A DNA stretch of 64,000 bases from Hyalella azteca. Lineage: Eukaryota > Arthropoda > Malacostraca > Amphipoda > Hyalellidae. The number at the start of each line of letters is the position of its first letter. Positions within the stretch are counted from its first letter, which is position 1. Under the pieces are notes generated by a model. The model ran no database searches, was not told where the DNA came from, and was given only the letters and a program-made list of their open reading frames with translations. Shown here piece by piece: positions 1 through 13,505 of this stretch. The stretch spans positions 62,001 to 126,000 of the forward strand of contig NW_025933374.1 in the NCBI RefSeq assembly GCF_000764305.2. Direction: 5' to 3'. Made by a program: the position numbers and the translations under genes.

Positions 1-1234
1 GTAGATTGGAAGAATCTACCTAATTTACAACCTAAAATTGGAACTCTAAACGGCTTCTCCTTCGAATAGAAATATGGCAAACATGGGAAATACAGAATAA
101 TAAAAAAGGGAATGAAATATATTCAGTGGATTCAATAAAATACTGAGTGTGTTGTACGAATAAACTTCAAAAACGACTGATCAACGCGTCATAATTTATT
201 GCAGTAAACACAAGGTAATTTAAATCAATTCTTGAAACTCATGCATGTTTGTAATCGTTTAAAGTAATAAACTACAACTTGAATGTCAACTGAATACCAC
301 TTACGTATAATAATAATCAATGGATACTAATATTCAAAACTGAACTATAATATTAGTATCGTCATTTCACGAATCAAATGGAAAGTAAGCACAACAATTC
401 AAGTAAGTCTTCAGGCGAGCCAGAGCAACCGTTCACATAGTAGCCTGCATCACTCACTGTAACTGCGACGCAGATTCAGTATCAGTGCGCTGGGCTATAC
501 AGTATATATTGCCCTGTAAGAGGAATATATAGTATGTGTTCCTCTCTAAAAGAAGCGTCCTGGCGTCGTACGCAATCCAAACGTTGCGCTAATTGCCTAT
601 GAACTGCAGTTAGTCGGGGCTGTAGTGGCCGCGCAAGCCTGTCCTTTGTTAAGGCTTTTAGTGAGAATGAAACTACCCCGCCAGTTTCGGTTCTGAAGCG
701 ATGTTTCGCTCAGCGAGGGATGACTGTTCAATTGTTATAGTGGCTTTCCTTGTTCAACGATCTAGCGGAGGTTGTTACCAAGAATAAGCTTAATATGCGT
801 TTGCGATGTGGCAGAATTACCATCTCACGAAGAATGCGTCAAAATTTAATTTCTATTTTTAATTAAAATAATTAACTACTTCAGAACGATAATCAGTATA
901 ACTGATAAATGCATTACTAATACTCTCTTTGACAAAAATTCTATTCGAAATATGTGTCGGATATTCCATATATATACGTATGCTTTTTTCAGCCGAACCC
1001 GAAACAAACTCGATTAGAGTTAAAAGTATTAATCGTCATAAAATTAGCGGTAAAAATCAGTTATGCCCTAACGGCTAACCAAACACAGATATAATGCTTA
1101 GATAGACGTGAGCAACTTATAAATAATTATTTAAATAAAGAGTCACTAGTATTGCGAGTAAGTATAAAACAACATTTCTGTTGAAACATGCCACTTGCTT
1201 ATTAAGAAGTCATAAAGTGACCAATTGCAAAAGA
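1..1234. other. intergenic, no gene recognised
   Basis: No reading frame or splice-consistent exon could be supported here. The stretch at about 400-760 is visibly richer in G+C and CpG than the flanks and includes a TATA-rich segment near 497-535. It could be a promoter or first exon of a gene outside the window, but nothing in the sequence proves this. Confidence 0.5.
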
Positions 1235-1455
1235 AGATAACCCATGCATAAGGGAAATGAAAACGCACATTATTACAATAAATAGGAGACGTACGCTATT
1301 ACAATAAATACTAGTATATACGTAACGATAACCCATGCATAAGGAAAATGAGAACGCACGTTATTACAATAAATAGGAGACGCACGTTATTACAATAAAT
1401 AGGAGACGCACGTTATTACAATAAATAGGAGACGTACGTTATTACAATAAATAGG
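1235..1455. repeat. tandem repeat, 26-bp unit
   Basis: A unit built around TTATTACAATAAATAGGAGA recurs with a 26-bp period (for example at 1361, 1387 and 1413), giving about six units. A longer segment beginning with AACCCATGCATAAGG is itself present twice (near 1239 and 1330), so the array grew by at least two rounds of duplication. No coding potential. Confidence 0.85.
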
Positions 1456-3284
1456 AGTACGTAAGAGGCCTAAACGTATGGATATTACCAGACCTCGTTG
1501 GCATACGCAGCAATGGGGAGTAAGCTCCTAAATTGCTTTACGCTTCACAAACGCCCCGCGATACCATCAAGATAATCCCGACATGAAGCACCACTTATTT
1601 CGTGATACATGATTCTTGATAAAAAACGCACGGTTAAATATTAATTTATTTCCCATTTGCGGATCATAAATTCAAAACTGAGATTTGTTTCATCAATTAT
1701 TGATCCAACACATACAGAAATTTAGACTTGTAATCACTTACACACTTGTTTTCTAAGGCTAGATTCAGCGATACGTGCACAAGTTTACGAATGAACCAAA
1801 ATCACTTCAAACCACGCGCTGATTTTACATATATGAACAAAATCACAATTTTACATAAGCTAAATTGTATTCCTAAGTAAACTGAATTATATCTCCAAGT
1901 AAAACGTGTTTGGAAACACAGAGACAATAGTACAAATGCTGAGAGCAAACTCATTTAAATTCAGTGGATGAATTGCTACAAGGCATAACCGATCATCTCT
2001 AAAATATTGTCTAAATATCATGCAATCATGACGAATCGTGGATATGCATGATATCAGACTACATTTTTCATATAAAGTACGTAGATACTCATTAAAATTA
2101 ATCAACTGTGTACAGTAAACACCACTCACTACTCGCATGAGAGTGGGTATTATGTGAATATAAGGTCTCAGCCTATCATTGGATGCTAATTAAGAAGACT
2201 GGATCAAACTAGTTTTCTAGACGAGTCAATTGCAACCTCGGGTAAGTTAGATGTAACAAATTACGTTTAATGAAATAATACCCTTGGCAACTTTGCTTGG
2301 CAGCTTTGCTGAGCTGTAGAGAAGTAATTAAATCTTAACAATAATCGTCTTGAGTTTAAGAAATAAATAATATAGTATATGACAATGATATGGCAGTAAT
2401 CCTTTAAATATGGTCCTATGATTAACCAACCTGTTGTGTGGGACGTCCTAAATATAACAATTAAGAACTTAACATGAAGTAAACTTCCTATATACTTTTG
2501 CCAAATTCGAATAAAAAGAAATTTATTTAAAGTAAAAAACTCGTAATTTTGATCCTCTATAACTGCACTAAAACAAATTTTTGATCATTAAAAATATTAT
2601 GTTACCTTTCTTTTAATAATATGGGCGTCATCACAATAGGACGATAACTTCAGAAACAAAAATTTACTGTCATTTGTTTAACAAGTGACAGAATTCATCT
2701 AAACATCAGTCGTAAGTTTCGTCCACACAACCTCAAAATCCACGAATAAAAACATTATCCAGTTCCACCTCGTACCAACTTCAAGGTTTCTGGGCAACGA
2801 GACATGGATTAAATCAGAAGGATCGTAAACCCACCTCTTTCCACCCACTGAACGAACAAAATCTGCGGTAAAATTCTGCGATAAATTTTTCCTGAGAAGA
2901 ATAGTCTAGTTAGCGTCAAGACGTGCGATGAAATCCCGGCAATAAGAGGCTTTTGAGCGGCACGCATAACAGACGCGGTATTTGGACTCCAGAAGCATGT
3001 GTTCAACTCGAGAAACTGCGCCTGCATGCAATGGCTTGAAAGTCGTTCCAACGCCAAAAACCGATTCAAATACAAACAGTCAACCTCAGCATATTAATGG
3101 AGCATGGCAAAAATGCTATGGCAGAAAATATACACGGCGGGTTGGGCATCAAAAACCTTGATTAATAGTATTATTGAATGCTCGTCGAAAATAGTGGCCG
3201 CTGGGTAAAACAATTGAAGTTGTGAAGAACAATGAGGGAACATGGCCTTTAACAGCAAAACGAGCAGGAATATGCGCTAAAAAT
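1456..3284. other. intergenic, no gene recognised
   Basis: AT-rich sequence with only short chance open frames on the minus strand (83 and 88 codons). Neither resembles a known family, and neither is flanked by matching splice sites of a larger gene. Nothing else stands out. Confidence 0.5.
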
Positions 3285-3745
3285 TACATTTTAAAAACAA
3301 CAGTTCTAAAGAACTTAGTGTCTCCGATGTTACACATGTACAATGAATTTTTAATTTTATTTTCAAATTAAAAAAATTAATTTCACATTTTAAAAAAATC
3401 TAAATTATTTATTGTGTCAATTGGTTCGTGCATTGTCTCCGACTTTACGCAAGTGTGTACAATTTCAGATCGATTCGACAGGTAGAAGTGTGTTGAATAT
3501 CAATTAAATGATTTGTAGCAGACAAAATTTTTTTTTTCAATATTAAATAAATATTTTTTAATTATTTATTCTCTCAATTGATTCATGCATTGTGTCCAAC
3601 TTTACGCAAGTGTGCAAAATTTCAGATCAATTGGAGAGGTAGAAGTGTGTTAAATATCGATTATAAGATTTGTAGCAAACAGACAAACAAACAACAAGAA
3701 GTGAAGTTAAAGAGAAGTGTTGTAAAAAGCAATGCTGAATTGGGA
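3285..3745 (+). repeat. interspersed element with ~160-bp internal tandem units, copy A
   Basis: Two diverged units about 160 bp apart share blocks such as TTACGCAAGTGTG, AATTTCAGATC and GGTAGAAGTGTGTT (around 3422-3530 and 3582-3690). The left flank contains TGTTACACATGTACA, and the right end reads GAAGTGAAGTTAAAGAGAAG. The same left flank, units and right end occur in reverse orientation at 30.4-31.1 kb, so this is a dispersed element rather than a local satellite. The 88-codon frame crossing it (3578-3844) is probably fortuitous. The architecture resembles non-autonomous elements with a central minisatellite, but no terminal signature was identified, so the class is unassigned. Confidence 0.75.
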
Positions 3746-6700
3746 GGTGTTCCAAGGGCTTGGAAAAGCCAGACCGTTAGCGCTGCTAATGTAGCATGGG
3801 ATGCTGCAAAGACATTAGTGATGTTTAATGGACATGCAAATTAAAGCCATCTGCGCGAGAATCTCATCTTAAACAGCAGCCGAAATAGAAGCATTAATGA
3901 TACATAAAAGACCAGCAGGACACTATTAAAAAATAAGCTATAAAGTGAATAATTTATTGACACCATCCACGAGGGTTTGATTTTTTGCGGGCTTTCAACT
4001 CATTAAAAATACAAACAATAATACGCAATGTCGATTTTTTCTGCGTATCACGTAAAAACGATTAGATAGCTAAAATACATAAACATTATCTTTATAAACT
4101 AAGTTCAAAACTGAAACCGGTCATATTTCCGGTACATGTATTTAGCTTAATGCTATCAATTAGTACAAAGTAACCATTTAAAAACATGAAATTCTGGAAA
4201 ACTCGTCGTACCAAAAATCAACAAGTGGAACTGGTGAGCATTTACAAATCATAGCGACTCAAATGTCAACAAGAAAATTCAGCGTCTCAAAAATCAACAG
4301 GCGAATAAAGCAGCCATCAAGTGACTCAGTATTTGATCACTGGAGTTCTTCACGAACTTTAAAGCCGAGTTTTTTCTTAGGAAACTTCCGCAAGAAAACT
4401 CCAGGAATGATGCACTAAACTGGAGCTAGGATGGCTCAAGGTACGAAGTGCAGCGAACTTCCAGTTCGATGGACACGCGATTATCTCGCATACTGCCAAC
4501 GATTTTCTAAAAACCAAGCAAATTACGCTCTCAGCATTTGCCAGAAGCAATTATGTCGTTACGAATTCAAACATTCTATTATTCAGTAATTGCTGACAAA
4601 TCGAAGTTTTACATGAATTTGTCGATAAACAGACCAGCTGGCGCGTATGGATCCTAATTGATTGACAATATGCAATTTGTTATGCGATTCTACCTTTAAA
4701 CTAATAGTTAAATAATGATCAGCAGTTGCCTCTATTGCATAGTGTTTCTAAACATACATCTAATATTTAAAGCTGCAGTACTCAACGATGATAATTTTGT
4801 ACAGGATTAACACAGCAGATCTTAATTAATGAGTGAAAATATCAGCCCATTTCACATTTAGCTTCGAAATTAAGTGGGCGCCCGAGGACGAAATAAGGCA
4901 TCAACTGTACAACGACATATGAGCAGTGCTGACAACCGTAACATTTTATTAAATTTCTTTCTAATATTACAAAGACAAATATATTATTTATACATGGTTT
5001 TACCAAAAATCACAGGAGGAGCAGGTGCTGACTGTAGATAGACGCTGTCATTAGCAACTGAACATGACAGCCGTAAGATTTTAAGGCGCGCTAGGCTCAG
5101 GGCAATGGGCACTTCAGGAAGCATTTCGTCTCCGTGCCGCCATTTGAACGTCAGCGAGAACGCATTTTTTGGAAGCTTTAAAAGGCGCATCAAAACACTC
5201 TTATAGGCTCGGTGATTCCCTCTATAATTTGCGACCTTATGAACAAAAATGTGGGATGAAGGTTATCAGGAACATAATGAGATGAATTTCATTAATAGAA
5301 AGTATTAACCAACGTAAATTTAACGCTGAAAAAGTAATAAAATTTGCCTGAAAATAGTGGATGAATGAGAAGCATCGGGAAATATTTTGTCGAATTTGAA
5401 CTTGCTTTCAAAATATTCTGGGGCTACCATCAGCACAGTTGTTGAAGTAATCTGACCAATTGTACAACGTACATTGGAGTTTGAATACATTTTTCAGTCG
5501 GAAGAAAAAATAACGAAAAAAAATCGTAAATTAAAATGTAGAAAAGAGGTGTGGAATGGCAATATTCCTAATATTTGCGCAACGCCATTTTCCAATTTAT
5601 CCTTAATTATTTAATTTTTATTTCAGACTCAGGTGCAGATGCTATACAAATTGAAAATTTACAGTATTCATAGAATAATTTGATTTTAAAATCGTTATTC
5701 TTACGGTGAGTTTTTAAGCACGACCTTTCAAAACAATAATAATGATGCACGTGCAAAAATTTTTCACGTCCAATTTCTAGCAATTACATGGAGGAAAGCG
5801 TCGTAATAAAAGTGATTTGAAGGTAACAATAGAAGTAGATGAAACAATACAGCTTTTGAATATTTAAATTTCCGGAATTTTGCATACTTCTTTCAGTTGT
5901 AGAGCTCTGAGAAAATTAGGAAAATAACTTGAAATGTAAGTCCGATCAACTTTTATATGCAGAAAATAGTATCTAAATCAATACATTAAAAATCCTAAAT
6001 GTTAAATGAAACGCTAAATCAAGAGATTCACCTTAACTGAGAACAGCACATTTCAAGAGGCAAATTGCCAATACGAGCACAGGTTAAAAATTAGCTCTTT
6101 GAATTTAAAACCAGAGAAAACGCAAAATAAATTAACCATATCTTGATAAACAACGTTGTAAATATAGATATGATTAATTTGCTTTTCTTGTTTCTAATTC
6201 TTGGTGAATTTGCGATTCACGTAGATTAATAATATAAAAAACGCACTTTCCTTCATATCAGTTGCTAAACAAATTCTTCAAGTGTCAAGATATATAACTT
6301 TCATGTTTGATTCGCAATCAGCGATATGGGATGCGTTGTGACAACCGAAATTATACTGCCTTCCAGAATGTCTAAAATATTTGAAAACTAATTCATCTGC
6401 CTCCGTCCTGCCAGCAGGCAATTAACATTATGATCGTGATAATGTAAACTAAATAAACCTCTCAATAAGTCAGACGATACTATGCAAGATAATAACACTC
6501 GACGTAACATGGTTTTAGCTTGTTAAAAGCAGTAGACAATAGTAAAATAGTTAATGGTAAATAATAGTTTTAAATAGTATAAAGCTTATTACCTAGTTTG
6601 CCAATACAATAAAATTAATTAAACCTCACTCTCAACTTAATAACTATTCGAAATTAATAGGAGTCAGTTAACAAATTTCAACGAGCCTACAGTCAGTATC

Positions 6701-8099
6701 CACGTAGCAAATATATATTTGTTTACTTTTCGAGACTGTCGGCCAGTATTGAGAAAATTCAACAGATTCATTTTGCGAAGTCGGTCAACAAAGCGCGGAC
6801 AAGAAGTGTCCCTTTGGGAGTCCTAATGTGACCACAAACTGCAGTTGTACCTTACAAACTGAACCCAAATTGTTCTCCAGAGAGCTAACGCGCACAGCAC
6901 ACACTGTCTGTCTACAGGCATTGTGTGGCCGAGCTTCAACAGCTGTGAAGGAACTCGGAATGAATGGAAAGAGAAAGAAAGAATACAAAAATGAAATTTC
7001 GGCTCAAGTGGAAAAGAATAACACACAAACGAAAACAAAATTAGAATCTTTTACTAGCCTACTTAGATATTCCCGAAAACTTTTTAGTTAAAAATACGCT
7101 AATTAACGAAGACAATAGAAACAAATGTATTGCATGGAGGAACGCTGCGTTTAAAAATGGAGTGATATTCCATGCAAGAATTACAGTACGTGCAATTACA
7201 TTATCGTGCCTTCAACATTGAATTGAAGAAATAGGTATGTAACTTCTGCAGCTGAATATTCTTCAAAAAGTTTATTCGAGACGACAGGTAATTTAGACTT
7301 TGAAAAAATCAACGAGTCAGGTTGTTGTCATCATTATCCATATGATATGTTTTGCGAAGTTCAATTTGAAAAAAAAATCAAATTCGTCAAAGCTTGGCTG
7401 CTAACTAAATATAAATAATATGTGACGTTGAACAAGAAAAGAAGCAGGCAAAATTATAACATTCGCAGCGTAATTGAACGGCACACACGCCCCAGCCTGA
7501 TCTCATACCGGAGGACACTGCGGAAAATTTGTCGCGGAATCCGGCGCTCTAGAAAGGAAATTTTTGGCGAAACAAGACAACCTAAAGCAACATTTCCCTC
7601 TAGGCCGCAAGTTTTCACGAAAAGCGAATACGCTGAGTTGGCAGAAACAAGGGTCAAAAGTTTCGGCGGCGGACGATATTCGGCGCAATTCAGACCCACG
7701 CAGGCAAATTCGTGACGTCCAACGACGAAATCCTAAAGTGTTGACAAGAACCCGGAAAAAAGACCACGGAAATTTTTTAAACAAGGGGAGATAAAATACG
7801 CCCAGAGTAAAATGAAAGCCGTAATCTATTATTAATTTGAATATGTATATGGGTTTGAAACCTGGAACCGCAAATAAACGGCGCGTTTCCACGATTATTA
7901 CCGTTTCGGCATATAATCTGAAAATATAAATGTTCGTCATTGAATTTTTCGAACGCTTCTTTCAATATTTTTAGCAAATGTAAAATATATATATATGCTA
8001 CAAAACTATAATTCGGAAACCATGCGAAGCGCTCTCTGCCAGGCTATGGACTCGTTCAAAGCGAAGAGCCTCTTAGCGGCAAGCAAACGTTCCTGAGTG
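3746..8099. other. intergenic, no gene recognised
   Basis: The longest frames are overlapping plus- and minus-strand ORFs at 7422-7940 (97 and 145 codons). They lie on top of one another in a locally GC-richer patch and match no family I recognise. A short (AT)n run lies near 7985. I see no promoter plus exon arrangement. Confidence 0.5.
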
Positions 8100-8124
8100 C
8101 AAATTATGAGGTTCAAGAGACTAG

Positions 8125-8195
8125 CAAATCATCATCAGCGTCATCATCATCACTCAATCATCATCAGCGTCCTCATCATCAATAAATCATCCTGA
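8125..8195. repeat. ATC/TCA microsatellite
   Basis: An imperfect trinucleotide tract of ATC/CAT units with interspersed AGCGTC. Simple sequence with no coding context. Confidence 0.75.
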
Positions 8196-11100
8196 GTTAC
8201 TGCAAAATAGGATCCGAACCCAATCATTTGAGCGCCCTAGATCGGCGCATTACTGAAGGCATTTCCCTGTATAGAAAGTTTTGGCCTACCGGTTTTAATG
8301 ACTTGTACAAATTTTTCAAGTAATTGGAGAGGCAAAACGAATTTTAAAAAATTTCCTTTCGAGGTTTAAAAGTAGGTATTTAAACAGCTATTTCAGAAAT
8401 ACGTAAACTGAGTTATAGGAATTTAGAAACTGTTCTTGCCGGAGAGATAAAACACAAACTAATTTATTAGAGCAAGTTTCTCCATCAATGAATAAGAAAT
8501 ATCAGCAACATTGGCACTAGATCGTATTTTAATCAGTTGGGGCACTTTTCCCAAGCATGAAAATGACGCTAGCTCAATTATGTTGCCGAACTTTTATTAT
8601 TTCTTTCGTCATGAATAGCAAATTTTTACAAAAAACCTAAAGCGACAATTTACACACGAGAATCTCTAGTCACTAAAAAAATTAAGCGTTCGCGAAGCTG
8701 CTGTACTTAAAAAGCTGGCAGCAGAAGCTAGTCCTTCAATTTGAAATTCATTCGTGTCTCGCATTTTGCTGGGAATTCTCGAAAGAAGTCCTGACTTAAG
8801 AGCGTCACTGCAACGCCCCCACAAAACTGTGTTCGAACTTCTGAAATGTTTTAATTTAAGTCGAATGTGAAGTCTAGACACGTACATTCCCTGAGCATTT
8901 AACGGCGCCGACCGGTAAAATGGATTAATTTATTAGTTAGGCAAACTTATATACTGAAAAAACTGAAAAAATTTTCATTAAATCACGACCAAAGTAGAGA
9001 TATAGAACAAAAACTTTGGTTTGTAAAGAAGACTGTGACCAAAATTTCCCAACAATAAATTGAATCACGTTTGTTGGGATATCGAAAGCAATGTGAAAAG
9101 ATCCTGTTCTTATAAACTTAACATCGCAGAGTAAAAATTATTTTCGGTGTTTGAAACTTAAAAGATTCAGAAAAAATACGAATGAGATCCCAACACAAGG
9201 AAAGCTGAACATAAATTGTTGTCATATTTATAACATTCAAAGCAATACTTCGGAGCATTGAATGAAATTTGCACTAAAATCTTGAGTTAAGATGACTACA
9301 ACCAGTTTAGTTTATACAACAGGCAAATGAAATTGACAGCGGAAACCCTACGCAAAAAATCCATTGAATTGTGATGTTACAAATTAAGAACAAATGTTAC
9401 AAATTAAGAACATGAAGCTTCAACACATCTGTTCAAGCACGTGCCAATGGCGTACACACCGATAGTAACAGTTCAGTTCGCTAAGATTTAATGCAAGCCA
9501 GTATATGTTAACATGAACTGCGTAGTGGGGTTCGAAGCAAGGAAGTGAACGTCTTGAGCACTTCGCTGTTGCGCGGCGTCACACAAACGGCGCTCGCAAG
9601 AACATAATCCTAGAAGATAAAGCCGGCGAGAAAAACGGCCCTGCAATCAGAGTCGCCACCGTTCTTTGTTCTTGGCAATTTTGGCACAGTTTTCTATGAA
9701 ATCACTCAAGCCCGTTCGAGATTTACGCCCCGACAGGGACTTCTTTTTCCTTAGTTATGAAGCAAAGGACTGCGACGGAACTGAAAGAAAAGGGACTGAA
9801 AAAAGTCTCAGAGATTTGGAAAATTATTGTACGCCATCTAGATTTTCTGTCCCCTTTCTAGAAACTAAGGATGACACCAGAATGAAGAACTCCTGAAAAT
9901 TAGTCGGAGATCTTGAAAATTATTGTATTCCATTGAGATTTTTTCGCTTTCTTTTGGAAACATTGAGTGAAGCTAATGTTGAAAGAAAAAACCTAAAAAA
10001 TTTCAAATTTTCACTGAGACTTTCTTTTCTTCAGTAAACTCTAAAGTTAAGGCAGAAAAAAAACTTTGTAATAAAAAACCTTTCCAGCATGAAGCCGCTC
10101 AACAAAAATAAATAAAAAAAAACCTGCTGTATTGGGCTATTCGTAAGCTTCGGGAAACCAGGTAGCAAGATAACCAAGAAAATTTGTTAGTTATTATTAT
10201 TAGTTTAGTAACTCCTCGACTAAATCTTTTTATCCAGTTTCGTGGCGATGTTAACTCGAGTTGTGCAAATAACCAACTAACATAAGGATGAATAGAACAG
10301 CATAAATGAACACAATAATGATATTAAAGCAAATTTTACACTCGAAAGAAAACAGCTTTCAGTTACTAATTTGCTGGCATTAATCTATCACTAAAGTCAG
10401 TTTCAACTTTGTTTTCTTTTCGCGTATCGGTTTCGTTGTAAATAACAAGTAACACCAAATTAAAAAATATTGGAAGTCAAGAAGCAAAGAAAAAGTTTAT
10501 TCAAACGCAAGTTTTAAACAAAGTTTCAAACGAAAGTTTCAGAGTTTGAAAAACGCAAGTTTCAAACAAAGAAACACATAATGCGTTACCATTTAATAAA
10601 TAAATTAAAATAACAGATGCAGTAACATGTAATCCGAACTGAAGCAGCCACATTTTTAGCGTATTTTCTCATTTAAGGAAAAAAATGCACTATTGTGCTC
10701 GCCATGTCCGTCCGTCTGTCCGTCTGTGACTTCACGTTTTCGTCGACGAGAAAATGCGCTCTCTGTCACTCACTGCAGTGAGTACTGAGTTATATTTTTT
10801 TCTTTTGAGGAAACGCGCAACACCAGTAACGTCAAAAATAAATCAGGTCAAACTTAAATAAACCTAAAATATACTGTATATTGATAAATATACCGACATG
10901 TATCGAATCTACATATGGCCTGTCTTCCATGCATATAATAATAGTTAACAAGCTAAAATAATAACATTAAATAATTGCATGACTCAACCTCATGTTTAAA
11001 AGACAATAGAAGCATTCAACTCAAGTTTAATACTCGACCCTTAATCATTTGTGCTCTCGAGATCAGCTATCCTACTGAAGACACGCGGAGCGCATGAAGC

Positions 11101-12503
11101 AAAAATTCTCACGGCGCTCGATCTGCTCCCTCAGAAACAGACTCGAAAAATGGCCAGATTTAGAGAAAGGATGGCAATAATTGGCGCAATGAAGAGCTTT
11201 TCACGACGAGCAATCGCGAAGGAGATGGCAGGCGTCCGATTGCGCGCCCTATAGCCGATTTATGGAGAGGAAGGTCGGACACGTAATTCAAGTTGATGGT
11301 GGCTGATAATTCAGCCATAACTCAAATGAAAATAAACGGCTACGCCAAATCGGACAACTCGAGAAACGCTGAGCCTTTCTTATCAGGTCTGGTCAATGGG
11401 TTGAGGAGGGTCCGAAATAAAGTAATTAATTTAAAGATGAATAAGTCTGGCTAGAAATGAGTTTCATTTAAACAGACATAAATTTATTTAAATAACTAAA
11501 AATTGACTTCATTTCTAATCGAGTTCGAGCTCGATTTATTTTAAAGCTCAGTGGCAACTTTTGTGTGATTTCTCGGGTAAACAGGTACGCATGAAAGGAG
11601 ACCTTTCTCCCCTAGGACAATATAAATGTTAGTGCAACAGTACCGCCTCATCGCCATATATGGGCGATGGGGAAAACAGTAGAAACATGTTCGATTTCCA
11701 TGCGTTGACCAAGCTGTTTACCTTGAACAAACATAAGAGGCTTCGGGCATATCCAAGTAGTTTCTTCAGGCTTCACAGCCGTACTTTGGGACAGCGCTCG
11801 TCAAGATTGCCGACGAACGCAAGCAGTTTTAAGGAGCCTTCCTCTCAAAGTCGGCCAAGACCCGTTATTGACAGAGGTGGCCTATCACCTCTGGGAATCT
11901 TTCCACAAACTTCGAACTGGAGCAGAAGTCGACAAGTTCAGCGTAACTGTCGAGAAAACACTTCTTCTAAAACTCTCGTATGAAATCAAGTTGATCATTT
12001 TGTGGGTAAGAACAGCGGCGAAGTTAAGCTTATATTTCTCAAGGAAGAGCGGAACTGGAGATAAGAGATCAACGGGGCAAACATGAGCGAAGGAGATATA
12101 ATAACTTTAAAAACTTTATTGAAACTCGTGATACTATTCCTCAATCTAATGTTTAGACCAGGCAAAAGCATATTTCATATATTATTACAACAATTTCAGA
12201 AAAAATATTGAAATCCTTAGTTCAAAATACTCTCTCTGATGAGATGATAACGCTCTTACCAGTAAAGTGTTAATTTATGTGAAGAGTCAATAAATGTTAT
12301 GAATATTATACCAACATATATTATTAGAATATCAGTATCGTCTGATATAATATGATCTTCTCCAGTAGAAGGGAGCTCAAGCACACAAACACCTTAGCTC
12401 ATTAATAAACAAATTTACTTTCCATACTTTAAGCTTACATTCAAAACTTATCCTTCGAGTTGACCCTCTAGGCACAGAACAACTGTCGAAATGAAAAAAG
12501 GTT
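8196..12503. other. intergenic, no gene recognised
   Basis: Chance ORFs only, all under 110 codons. A CCGTCCGTCTGTCCGTCTGT microsatellite lies near 10706-10726. A short direct duplication (TGTTACAAATTAAGAACA) lies near 9372-9410. No recognisable gene or element body. Confidence 0.5.
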
Positions 12504-12710
12504 AAGCCCTATCCATACAACGTCTCCTTTAGCCCTATCCATACGACGGCTCCTTTAGCCCTATCCATACAGGCTCCTCCAGCCCTATCCATACGAAGGC
12601 TCCTCCAGCCCTATCCATACGACGGCTCCTTTAGCCCTATCCATACGAAGGCTCCTCCAGCCCTATCCATACGACGGCTCCTTTAGCCCTATCCATACGA
12701 AGGCTCAGGA
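12504..12710. repeat. tandem repeat, 26-bp unit, 8 copies
   Basis: Units beginning AGCCCTATCCATACGA start at 12504, 12531, 12557, 12581, 12607, 12633, 12659 and 12685. Two subtypes alternate: one with GACGGCTCCTTT and one with GAAGGCTCCTCC. This indicates that a two-unit block was itself amplified. One unit has a 2-bp deletion (near 12571). Confidence 0.92.
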
Positions 12711-12989
12711 TAAAATTGCCCAAGAGTTCCGGAGCGTCGGCACTGAAAGAAGCTTCATAATTCTGAGCCGCGAGTTCTCAATTAAATCGATGTCGCTGGA
12801 TTATTGATGCTCAAATTGACAAAGCCTGTAGGCCTAGCGAAGTCTGGGGATTACCGTCAGACTCGCAGAATAGCTAAATTGTTACTAAAATTGAAGCAAA
12901 AATTATCAATTTAACTTCAATGAGAAAATAGCTGAATTAGTTTGAAATCTCATTACGCAACGTATTGCAAGTACATTTACATGATATTT

Positions 12990-13026
12990 AAATTCACATA
13001 TAAATTATAAAATTTATATGTGAATA
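12990..13026. repeat. perfect inverted repeat (hairpin)
   Basis: ATTCACATATAAATT and its reverse complement face each other across a 2-6 nt AT-only loop, giving a stem of about 15 bp. It could be a small MITE remnant or a cruciform-prone site. No associated gene. Confidence 0.7.
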
Positions 13027-13189
13027 TAATGATTTGTTATCAATTTACTCATACTGATTTATTTCAGTGATAGGTATTTTGAATGAATCACTTAGGAAAC
13101 TCGTCTAAAATTTAGGGAAAGTAAAAATTATATTATTTGAAAATATTGGATAATGTTTGTCATAATTAAGCCAGTTTAGCATTAAAGCC

Positions 13190-13505
13190 TTTTTGCATTC
13201 AAGCATGTTTGTCATATATAAGCATTTTTATCATATTTAAGCCTGTTTTACATTAAAGCATGTCTGTCATATGTAAGTATGTTTGGCTTATTTAATTATG
13301 ATTATTACATTAAATCATGTTTGTCATATTGAATCAGTTTTTATGTTGATGCATTACTATTATGTTTAAACATGTTTGAAATGTTGAACCATGTTTTTTA
13401 TATTTAAACATGTTTGAAATATTGAATATAGTTGTTTAACCAAAGCACATTTGTGATATTGAAACATGTGCGAAATATTATCCATATGTTTGCTATATTT
13501 AAGCA
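13190..13505. repeat. degenerate tandem repeat, about 28-30 bp
   Basis: Diverged units of the form AAGCATGTTTGTCATATTTAAG follow one another through this stretch, with CATGTTTG and ATATT most conserved. Divergence indicates an old minisatellite. No coding potential. Confidence 0.7.

Noticed and set aside
7422..7940. Overlapping ORFs of 97 codons (+) and 145 codons (-)
   Set aside because: They overlap each other, match no family, and have no promoter, splice or polyadenylation context.
8205..8250. B-box-like GGTTCGGATCC on the minus strand
   Set aside because: No convincing A box or tRNA fold, and no SINE tail.
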